Assembly: GCF_003432485.1 (NCBI RefSeq)
Contig: NZ_QVNQ01000010.1
Span: 62,001 to 126,000 of the forward strand
DNA from: Actinomadura spongiicola
GTDB taxonomy: Bacteria; Actinomycetota; Actinomycetes; Streptosporangiales; Streptosporangiaceae
DNA: 64,000 nucleotides
Reading direction: 5' to 3'
Both the position numbers and the translations under genes were made by a program. The notes under the pieces are model-generated. The model did not search any database and was not told the DNA's origin. It saw nothing but the letters and a program-made list of their open reading frames with translations. Position 1 is the first letter of the stretch; every line of letters starts with the position of its first letter. Shown here one piece after another: positions 57,769 to 64,000 of this stretch.

Positions 57769-58689
57769 GTGGAAGTGAGCTCCGACGAAGCTCCGGTCAA
57801 TCTGGGCAAGCCGGTCCCACCGGCGCCTTCTGGCCCGGCGTGGATCGTGGTACCGGTGCGCGTGGTCGCGGTGATCGTGGTGGTGCCGCTGCGGCTCGTC
57901 TACGAGCTGGTCGTGGCGCTGGGCCGTGGCGTTCGGGCGGTGTGGAACGGTCTGATGCGGGCGCCGGTGTGGTTCGGTCGCCTGCTCTACCGGTTCGTCC
58001 TCGCTCCGTTCGGTCGGCTGCTCGCGGCCGTCGGACGCGCGCTCGCGGCCGTGCTCGTCCCGCCGCTACGGTGGCTCGGCCGGATGCTGATGGTGCCGCT
58101 GCGGGGGCTGGGGCGGGGGCTGGCCTGGCTGCTGGGCGCCCTCGTCACGGTGGTCGGGCTGCTGCTCACCGTGCTCGTGGTTCTGCCCGGGAAGTTCCTG
58201 TGGCGGTACGTTCTGCGACCGCCGTTGCTGGTGCTCGCCTGGCTCGGCCGGGGTGTGCTCGCCGTCCTCCGCGCGGTCGGTGGGCTGCTGTTGACCGGGT
58301 GGCGCGCGTTCGCGGCGGCCATGGTGTGGTCATGGCGGCTGATCGGCCGGTGCCTCGCCTGGCTGGCGCGCTACGTGATCGTGCTGCCCGCTCAGGCGCT
58401 GTGGCGGTACGTTCTGGCGCCGATCGGCGCGGCCGTCGTGGGGACGTGGCGGCTCGCGGCTCGAATCCTGCGGTGGCTGTGGAACGTGCTGGTCGTCGTT
58501 CCGGTGCGGGTGCTGGTCGTGGTGCCGATGCGCTGGTTCGGGGCGAACGTGCTGCGTCCTGTCGGGCGCGGCGTCCGGGCGACCTGGCGGATCTGTGTGG
58601 GCGACCCCATGCGGGCCGTCCGCCGGACGATGCGGGAGGCGGGCCGCGACGTCCGGTTGTTCCTTCGCCGCGCCTTCCGTGGACACTGA
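57769..58689 (+). CDS. Repetitive Trp/Arg-rich membrane protein upstream of pyrD
   Basis: Predicted 306 residues, GTG start (a second GTG at 57775 has a better-placed GGTGGA). The protein is almost entirely Leu/Val/Trp/Arg. It repeats a pattern of about 35-45 residues: VLVPPLRWLGRMLMVPLRGL, VLPGKFLWRYVLRPPLLVL and VLPAQALWRYVLAPIGAAVV, with VVVPVRVLVVVPMRWFG. Each repeat has an amphipathic Trp/Arg face and a hydrophobic strip that could lie in or on the membrane. I know no function. It ends 39 bp before pyrD and is likely co-transcribed. Confidence 0.75.
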   Translation: MEVSSDEAPVNLGKPVPPAPSGPAWIVVPVRVVAVIVVVPLRLVYELVVALGRGVRAVWNGLMRAPVWFGRLLYRFVLAPFGRLLAAVGRALAAVLVPPLRWLGRMLMVPLRGLGRGLAWLLGALVTVVGLLLTVLVVLPGKFLWRYVLRPPLLVLAWLGRGVLAVLRAVGGLLLTGWRAFAAAMVWSWRLIGRCLAWLARYVIVLPAQALWRYVLAPIGAAVVGTWRLAARILRWLWNVLVVVPVRVLVVVPMRWFGANVLRPVGRGVRATWRICVGDPMRAVRRTMREAGRDVRLFLRRAFRGH

Positions 58690-58728
58690 GCGTTCGACCG
58701 CTGTGGGCGACTGGGATACTCGGGGACG

Positions 58729-59799
58729 ATGTACCGACTCCTCTTCTCACTGGTCATCGCGCGGGTTCCGGCGGAGACCGTCCACCACCTGACACTGCGT
58801 GGGCTCCGTGCGGTTCAAGCCGTGCCCGGCGTCGCGCCGCTGCTGCGGCGGCTGCTCGCTCCGCGCGATCGGGCCCTGGCCGTCCACGCGCTGGGACTGG
58901 AGTTCCCGTCACCTCTCGGGCTCGCGGCCGGGTTCGACAAGGACGCCGTCGCGTACGAGGCGCTCGGCGCGTTCGGGTTCGGCCATGTCGAGATCGGCAC
59001 GGTGACGGGACGCCCGCAGCCCGGCAATCCGCGTCCCCGGCTGTTCCGCCTCCCGCGTGACCGGGCGGTCATCAACCGGATGGGGTTCAACAACCAGGGT
59101 TCGGAGGCCGCCGCGCGCCGCCTGCGCGGCCGGGTCCGCCGGACGATCGTCGGGGCCAACATCGGCAAGACGAAGGTCGTCCCGGAGAGCGAGGCCGCCG
59201 CCGACTACGTCACCAGCGCCGAACGTCTCGCCCCGCACGCCGACTACCTCGTCGTGAACGTCAGCTCGCCCAACACGCCGGGCCTGCGGAACCTTCAGGC
59301 CGTGGAGCACCTGCGTCCGCTGCTGACGGTGGTGCGCGAGGCCGCGGACCGGTCGTCCGAACGCCGCGTCCCGCTGCTCGTCAAAATCGCGCCGGACCTG
59401 GCGGACGACGACATCGACGCGGTCGCGGACCTCGCCGTCGAACTCGGCCTGGACGGCATCATCGCGACCAACACCACCATCGCCCGGGACGCCCTGCTGT
59501 CCCCGCCCGGCCTGGTGAAGGAGACCGGCGGGCTGTCCGGCGCGCCGCTGAAGGACCGCTCGCTGGACGTCCTGCGGCGCCTCCGCTCCCGCACGGACGG
59601 CCGGTTGGCACTGATCTCGGTCGGCGGCGTCGAGTCCGCCGACGACGTGTGGGAACGCGTCCGCGCGGGCGCCACCCTCGTCCAGGCGTACACCGGCATG
59701 ATCTACGGCGGCCCGCTCTGGGCCCACCACGTCAACCGAGCCCTCTCCCGCCGCCTCCACGAAAGCACCTTCACCACCCTCGACGACGCCCGCGGCTGA
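58729..59799 (+). CDS. pyrD: Quinone-dependent dihydroorotate dehydrogenase (class 2)
   Basis: Predicted 356 residues. Class 2 features are visible: the N-terminal membrane-associating helices (MYRLLFSLVIARVPAETVHHLTL), FPSPLGLAAGFDKDAVAYEALGAFGFGHVEIGTVTGRPQPGNPRPR, and NRMGFNNQGSEAAARRL. The catalytic loop VVNVSSPNTPGLRNLQ has the catalytic Ser, and LVKIAPDL and IATNTTI follow. GGLSGAPLKDRSLDVLR and ISVGGV bind FMN phosphate. It oxidises dihydroorotate to orotate in pyrimidine synthesis and passes electrons to menaquinone. Confidence 0.96.
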   Translation: MYRLLFSLVIARVPAETVHHLTLRGLRAVQAVPGVAPLLRRLLAPRDRALAVHALGLEFPSPLGLAAGFDKDAVAYEALGAFGFGHVEIGTVTGRPQPGNPRPRLFRLPRDRAVINRMGFNNQGSEAAARRLRGRVRRTIVGANIGKTKVVPESEAAADYVTSAERLAPHADYLVVNVSSPNTPGLRNLQAVEHLRPLLTVVREAADRSSERRVPLLVKIAPDLADDDIDAVADLAVELGLDGIIATNTTIARDALLSPPGLVKETGGLSGAPLKDRSLDVLRRLRSRTDGRLALISVGGVESADDVWERVRAGATLVQAYTGMIYGGPLWAHHVNRALSRRLHESTFTTLDDARG

Positions 59800-59855
59800 A
59801 GAACCGCGTCCAGCAGGCTGGTCTCGGCGACGTGACCGGGCCTTGTCGGTTGGGC

Positions 59856-61295
59856 TTAGGTGAAGAAGCCGTCGGCTATCAGTTCGGGGAGGACGGTTTC
59901 GGCGTGGGCTCGCACCTGTGCGGGGTCGGTTCCGGTTAGTTGGGCGATGGCGTCCAGGAGGGGGTCGAGGGGCAGTTCGCCGTCGCAGACACCGGCGAGG
60001 GCGGCTTCGACCGTGCCGACTCCGGCGGCGCGGCGCAGGCGGGCGGTCTGGCGGAGGACGATGCGTTCGGGGTCCTCCGCGCCGGGCGGGCCGATCTGTT
60101 CCTGAACGAGGCCGGGCGCGACCCCCAACTTCCGTCCACAGGCTGTGGAAAACTTTTCGGCGCGGACGAACCCGTCCAGGACGTCGCGGACGTAGGCGCC
60201 TACGGGCTCCTCGACGGCATGGCGGAGTTCTTCGACCCGGACGGTGGGATGCGCGGCGCGTCTGAGTGTGATCCAGCCGAAGCCGATTCCGGTGACGCCG
60301 TGCCGGTCGAGATGATCCAGCCACGCGTCGTAGCGGGCGCGGTACTCGGGGGTGCCCGCCTCGCAGGAGTCCCGGAGCCACAACTCGGCGTACTCCGCCG
60401 GGTCCTGAACGTCGCGCTGGACGATCCACGCGTCGCACCCGTCCACCCACGAGGCGACCCGATCCTCCCAGGGGACACCGTCGATATGCAGCCAATTCGC
60501 CAGGAGTTGGCAGTAGCCGCCGTCGTTGAGGTGCTCCGGCGCCCCGGCGACCAGTCGGCGGCAGAAGTCGTCTCCCGGCAGGCCGGACTCCCGATACGTG
60601 AAGTGTCGTCCGCCGGGTGGCGCGACCACGAACGGCGGATTGGACACGATCAGGTCGAACCGGCGTCCCTGGACGGGCTCCAGCAGCGGGCCCTTGAGCG
60701 GTTCGACATCGTCCACGCCGGAGAGGGCGAAGCTCATCGCGGCGAGGTCGAGCGCGCGGCGATTGACGTCCGTGACGGTGATGTGCGCGCCGGGATCGCG
60801 GCTCGCGAGGTGCACCGCCTGGACCCCGCAGCCCGTTCCGATATCGAGCACGTTATCCACAGGCCTGTGGACAACCAGGCGGGCCAGATTTCCCGACGCG
60901 CCGCCCGCACCCACGACGTGATCGGCCGCGGGAACGGTCCCTGAACCCGGCCGTACCTTCACATCGGATACGACATACCCGGCATGTCCGTCGCTGTCGA
61001 CGGCCTCCAGCGGCTCGACCCGCAGCCGGGGCCGCGCCTCGCCGCCGGACGTCTCGGCGAGGCCCGCGGCGACGAGGGCGTCCACCGGGATCGCCGACGC
61101 GTCCACCGGGACCTGCAACCAGAACAGGCGCGTCAGGGTCTCCAGCGGGGAGCCGCCGCCGGTCGCCCGCAGCGCCGGGACGATCTCGTCCCGCGCCAGC
61201 GCGGCGCCCGCCACGGGGCCGAGCAGTTCCCGCACACCGGCGACCGTGTATCCGGCGTCGAGCAGTAGGTCGCGAACGCGACGAAGATCGGCCAC
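59856..61295 (-). CDS. SAM-dependent methyltransferase with N-terminal DUF7059-like domain
   Basis: Predicted 479 residues, GTG 61295 placed 2 nt after the amidase stop. The N-terminal domain (about 1-130) starts VADLRRVRDLLLDAGYTVAGVRELLG. The methyltransferase domain has VLDIGTGCGVQAVHLASRDPGAHITVTDVNRRALDLAA (motif I), then FDLIVSNPPFVVAPPG (NPPF motif, as in N-methyltransferases of the HemK/RsmC type). A C-terminal winged-helix-like domain ends the protein. The NPPF motif suggests methylation of an amide or exocyclic amine of protein or RNA. It is translated with the amidase. Confidence 0.85.
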   Translation of the reverse strand: MADLRRVRDLLLDAGYTVAGVRELLGPVAGAALARDEIVPALRATGGGSPLETLTRLFWLQVPVDASAIPVDALVAAGLAETSGGEARPRLRVEPLEAVDSDGHAGYVVSDVKVRPGSGTVPAADHVVGAGGASGNLARLVVHRPVDNVLDIGTGCGVQAVHLASRDPGAHITVTDVNRRALDLAAMSFALSGVDDVEPLKGPLLEPVQGRRFDLIVSNPPFVVAPPGGRHFTYRESGLPGDDFCRRLVAGAPEHLNDGGYCQLLANWLHIDGVPWEDRVASWVDGCDAWIVQRDVQDPAEYAELWLRDSCEAGTPEYRARYDAWLDHLDRHGVTGIGFGWITLRRAAHPTVRVEELRHAVEEPVGAYVRDVLDGFVRAEKFSTACGRKLGVAPGLVQEQIGPPGAEDPERIVLRQTARLRRAAGVGTVEAALAGVCDGELPLDPLLDAIAQLTGTDPAQVRAHAETVLPELIADGFFT

Positions 61296-61297
61296 GG

Positions 61298-62161
61298 TCA
61301 GGTGAGGTAGCTCGCGAAGCCCTTGGCCAGCGACTCGGCGATGCGCTGGCGGAACGACGCGCTGGACAGCTTCGCGGCATCGCCCTTGTTGCGCATGTTG
61401 CCGCATTCGATGAAGACCTTGGGGACCGTCGACAGGTTGAGCCCGCCGAGGTCCTTGCGCCTGTCGATGCCGTCCTCGCCGAGGTAGGTGGAGTAGGCGA
61501 TGCCGGTGCCGTCGCGGTAGGCGTCCCGCAGCGCCCTGCCGAGCCTGGCGGCCCGCGGCACCATCCCGGCGTTCTTTCCGACGGCGATCGGTTGGATGAT
61601 GTGGAAGCCGTGGCCGGACGCGGCCGCGCCGTCGGCGTGGATCGACACGGCGGCGTCGGCCTTGAGCCGGTTGCCGACCGCCGCGCGCTCGTCGATGCAC
61701 GGGCCGACGCCCTTGTCGTCCTTGCGCGTCAGCGTGACCTTGGCGCCGCGGGCGCGCAGGATCTTCGCCAGCCGGTTGGAGACGTCCCAGGTGAAGGCGT
61801 GTTCGCTGTAGCCGTCACCGGTACTGGTGCCGGTCGTGTCGCACGCCTTGCTGCCGTTGCCGATCTTGACCTGCTTGTTGATCTCGGACGGATGGTCGGC
61901 GTTGCCGCCGTTGTGCCCGGGATCGATGACGATCACCTTGCCGTCCAGCGAGGACGTGCCGTCACCGGACGCGGGGTCCTCCCCGGGGAGCGGCGCCTCC
62001 CGCGCGTCGGTCGTCGGCGGGTCCGCCGTTCGCTTCTCGTCCGCGGACGGCTCGGCGAAGGCGCTGCACGCGGTCAGCGCGCCGAGGCACAGCGCGAGAC
62101 CAGCGACGACGTGCCGGGCGGATGCGGTGCCACCTCGATGGCCGCCTCGCTGAATTCGCAC
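61298..62161 (-). CDS. N-acetylmuramoyl-L-alanine amidase lipoprotein (Amidase_3)
   Basis: Predicted 287 residues from GTG 62161 (GGAGGAG 6 nt upstream); the open frame extends to 62209. The lipobox is ALTACS. The Amidase_3 zinc site is IDPGHNGG (His), then a Glu in YSEHAFTWDVSNRL and SIHADG (second His), and the catalytic Glu is in VFIECGNMRN. The enzyme cleaves the amide between MurNAc and L-Ala during wall remodelling. It is unusual that it is coupled to the methyltransferase gene. Confidence 0.92.
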   Translation of the reverse strand: MRIQRGGHRGGTASARHVVAGLALCLGALTACSAFAEPSADEKRTADPPTTDAREAPLPGEDPASGDGTSSLDGKVIVIDPGHNGGNADHPSEINKQVKIGNGSKACDTTGTSTGDGYSEHAFTWDVSNRLAKILRARGAKVTLTRKDDKGVGPCIDERAAVGNRLKADAAVSIHADGAAASGHGFHIIQPIAVGKNAGMVPRAARLGRALRDAYRDGTGIAYSTYLGEDGIDRRKDLGGLNLSTVPKVFIECGNMRNKGDAAKLSSASFRQRIAESLAKGFASYLT

Positions 62162-62247
62162 CGACCGCTCCTCCGTGATGTCTTCGTTATCGACCCTGAC
62201 AGTCTGCACGCCGCCGAGGGTTCGTCAAACGAAGTCCGCGAAACCCG

Positions 62248-62484
62248 TCAGCTGAGCGGGTCGTCCTTGCCCAGCAGCGCGGCGAGGGCGCGCGCCTCGT
62301 CGGCGTCCAGGCCGAGGACCACGCGGGGACGGCCCCACGGATGGTCGATCGAATGGGCGACGTAGCTGGCGACGGACTCCGCGACCTGCTCCGCCATGCC
62401 CCGCGCGTGCCGCCACTCCGACCACGCGCGTTCCAATTCGCTCGCCGCACGCTGCGCGCACGACACCAGTTCCGGATCACGCAC
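62248..62484 (-). CDS. Small conserved hypothetical protein
   Basis: Predicted 78 residues. I chose GTG 62484 (VRDPELVSCAQRAASELERAWSEWRHARGMAEQ), with a GGGGGG run 8 nt upstream; a TTG at 62550 is also in frame. The C-terminal half is SYVAHSIDHPWGRPRVVLGLDADEARALAALLG. This protein type is, to my memory, common in Thermomonosporaceae and relatives with no assigned function. It is helical, cytoplasmic and acidic. Confidence 0.75.
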   Translation of the reverse strand: MRDPELVSCAQRAASELERAWSEWRHARGMAEQVAESVASYVAHSIDHPWGRPRVVLGLDADEARALAALLGKDDPLS

Positions 62485-62867
62485 GAGCTGAACCCCCCAG
62501 TGGACTTTCTCGTGTCCGCCCCGGCGGGGTTCCCCGTCCGGGCGGCCCAACCGAGGCCACCCGGGGCACCCGCCGGACCATGGAGTCCATTAACCCGCCG
62601 ACGGCGGGTCACGGACCGGTGAATACGGCAGTCTTGGCCGGGCTCTTACCCGGTGTACACCGCTTCGAGGGACAACAGGCCGTCATCCGGCCGTGCACGC
62701 GACGGGACACGGTGGGGTCAGCGCGGGTCACACGACCGGGCGCCTGGCCATGCGCGGGCCCGGACAGGTGTCCGGAGGCATGGCCAGGCAGGGCCGCACC
62801 GAACGTCGGGGTGGGTCGGACCTGCGGGAGGGAGCCGAGGCGGGGGGGACGTTCCTGTGACCGGGGC
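62485..62867. other. Intergenic region with long inverted repeats
   Basis: This 383-bp region lies between the LacI end and the small protein start, both on the minus strand. It holds the stem-loops at 62742-62789 and 62593-62609 (ACCCGCC-GAC-GGCGGGT). No gene is supported. Confidence 0.5.
62742..62789 (-). terminator. Nested long stem-loop downstream of the LacI gene
   Basis: GCCTGGCCATGC (62742-62753) pairs perfectly with its complement at 62778-62789. Inside it a second perfect hairpin, CCGGACA-GG-TGTCCGG (62760-62775), forms. It lies 79 bp downstream of the LacI stop and is the likely terminator. The double structure is unusually stable. Confidence 0.65.
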
Positions 62868-63974
62868 TCACAGGACCGGAGCGGGGCCCGTCGTCGATCT
62901 GACAACCAGGTGCGGGACGACGAGGTTCTGGCGGGCCGTGCGGGCCGGGTCGCCGATGCGGGCGGTCAGCATCTCGGCGGCCACGCGGCCCATGTCCCGG
63001 CGGGGCTGGTCCACGCTGGTCAGCGAGATGTGCCGGATCGCCGCGAGATGGGTGTTGTCGTACCCGACGATCGACAGCTGCGACGGTACCCGCATCCCGA
63101 GTTCGTCGGCCGCCGACAGCGCGCCGGTCGCGACCAGGTCGTTGGGAGCGAAGATGGCGGTGGGGCGCGGGTCGCGGCGCAGCAGCGCGCGGGCGGCCCG
63201 GTATCCGCCGTCCTCGGTGAAGTCACCGGCCTCGACGACGATCTCGTCGGCGAGTCCGTGCCGGCGCATCGCCTTCTCGTATCCGGCGCGGCGGTAACGC
63301 GCCGTGGTGGAACGTGCCCCCTCGATGTGCGCGATCCGCCGGTGCCCGAGCTCGACCAGATGGTCGACGGCGAGGCTGGCGCCGAGTTCGTCGTCGTCCA
63401 CGACGATGTCGACTCCGACGACATCGCGTTCGCCTACGACGACGACCGGGACGCTGGCCGCGGCCTCCTTGAGGGACTCGGGGACGACGCTGAGCAAGAC
63501 CAGCCCGTCCACGCGCATCTCCAGGAACGCCTCGACCGCCTCCGCCTCGAACAGCGGGTCCCAGCGGCCGCTGCCGACGAGCATCCGCAGGCCCGCTCCG
63601 TGCAGGCTTTCCTGAAGGCCGTCGAGGAACTCGGCGAAGAAGGGATTGTGCAGATCGGCGACGATCGCGCCGATCAGCCGGGTCCGTCCTTCGACGAGGC
63701 TTCTCGCCACGGCGTTCGGGCGGTAGCCGAGTTCGCGGGCGGCTTGCAGGACCGCCTGTCTTCTCCGTTCGCTCACATGGGGTGAGCCTCGCATCACGAG
63801 GGAGACCAGTGATTTGGAAACACCGGCGCGCTCCGCGACGTTCCGGATCGTCGGTTTCGGCGCGGGGACGGCCCTCCCCTCGTCGCGTCTGGCGGGAGAG
63901 GGCTCGCTGCGCGGTTGTGGCACAACACCCTCTTCCCGCATGTTGTGCAGGGGGTTCGCTTGATCAGCTGACAT
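62868..63974 (-). CDS. LacI-family transcriptional regulator
   Basis: Predicted 368 residues, ATG with GGAG 4 nt upstream. The HTH follows a long N-terminal arm (about 40 residues): TIRNVAERAGVSKSLVSLVMRGSPHVSERRRQAVLQAARELGYRPNAVARSL. The periplasmic-binding-protein-like effector domain has IGAIVADLHNPFFAEFLDGLQE, VDGLVLLSVVP and IFAPNDLVATGAL, then LSIVGYDNTHLAAIRHISLTSVDQP. It would bind a sugar or nucleoside effector. Its target gene is probably outside the window. Confidence 0.93.
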   Translation of the reverse strand: MSADQANPLHNMREEGVVPQPRSEPSPARRDEGRAVPAPKPTIRNVAERAGVSKSLVSLVMRGSPHVSERRRQAVLQAARELGYRPNAVARSLVEGRTRLIGAIVADLHNPFFAEFLDGLQESLHGAGLRMLVGSGRWDPLFEAEAVEAFLEMRVDGLVLLSVVPESLKEAAASVPVVVVGERDVVGVDIVVDDDELGASLAVDHLVELGHRRIAHIEGARSTTARYRRAGYEKAMRRHGLADEIVVEAGDFTEDGGYRAARALLRRDPRPTAIFAPNDLVATGALSAADELGMRVPSQLSIVGYDNTHLAAIRHISLTSVDQPRRDMGRVAAEMLTARIGDPARTARQNLVVPHLVVRSTTGPAPVL

Positions 63975-64000
63975 GGCACTCCGTCCAGGGGGACCTGCAG

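Overview
The window is high-GC actinomycete DNA: third codon positions are almost all G or C and many genes start with GTG. The gene families are those of mycelial Actinobacteria: a chaplin-type secreted protein, XRE/DUF5753 regulators with DUF397 partners and an RsbW-like ATPase (WhiJ/AbaA type), SCO6745- and SCO0930-family proteins, an LpqY-SugABC-type importer and an ECF41 (SigJ-type) sigma factor. A Streptosporangiales/Thermomonosporaceae-like organism such as Actinomadura fits best, but this is inferred from gene content only. I saw no rRNA, complete tRNA, CRISPR array or intact insertion sequence.

Layout. 1-2.1 kb: the end of a chaplin-like gene with a recent tandem duplication, an anchored hypothetical protein and a small basic protein. 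2.2-14.0 kb (minus): an exopolysaccharide locus running from a polyprenyl-phosphate sugar transferase (first gene, 14034) through a polymerase/ligase, MurJ/Wzx-like flippase, deacetylase, glycosyltransferase, Wzz-like protein, FemAB/CelD-like acyltransferase and second glycosyltransferase. Most junctions are start/stop overlaps. A separate ATP-grasp/flavoprotein pair follows. 14.5-23 kb: an L,D-transpeptidase lipoprotein, small secreted proteins, a WhiJ/AbaA-like regulator cluster with a decayed DUF397 gene, an AraC regulator and a DUF4360 protein. This stretch is the most accessory-looking part, with long non-coding gaps and AT-richer patches.

22.6-34 kb is a series of small stress modules, each with a regulator and a visible palindromic operator: HxlR/SDR, MarR/Dyp peroxidase/DJ-1, MarR with a C-terminal cysteine cluster/protoglobin, and SigJ/epimerase with an ECF41-type promoter. 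34-43 kb: a coiled-coil protein, an SCO6745 protein, a BBE-type flavo-oxidase, a two-component system and a PoxB-type pyruvate oxidase. 42.8-46.7 kb: a homogentisate operon (marR, hmgA, an unknown gene, fahA) that lacks a recognisable maleylacetoacetate isomerase. 46.7-47.7 kb: an AhpD-like gene and an Rrf2 regulator that share a 25-bp operator.

49.4-53.8 kb (minus): an LpqY-SugABC-like trehalose/sugar importer. 54-56 kb: a second XRE/DUF397 pair with a nucleotidyl-cyclase-like protein. 56.6-64 kb: an SCO0930 lipoprotein, an unusual repetitive Trp/Arg-rich membrane protein next to pyrD, a two-domain methyltransferase, an N-acetylmuramoyl-L-alanine amidase lipoprotein, a small conserved protein and a LacI regulator.

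The points most worth following are the unknown gene inside the homogentisate operon, the four-cysteine MarR/protoglobin pair, the ATP-grasp/flavoprotein pair beside the polysaccharide locus, and the repetitive membrane protein upstream of pyrD.
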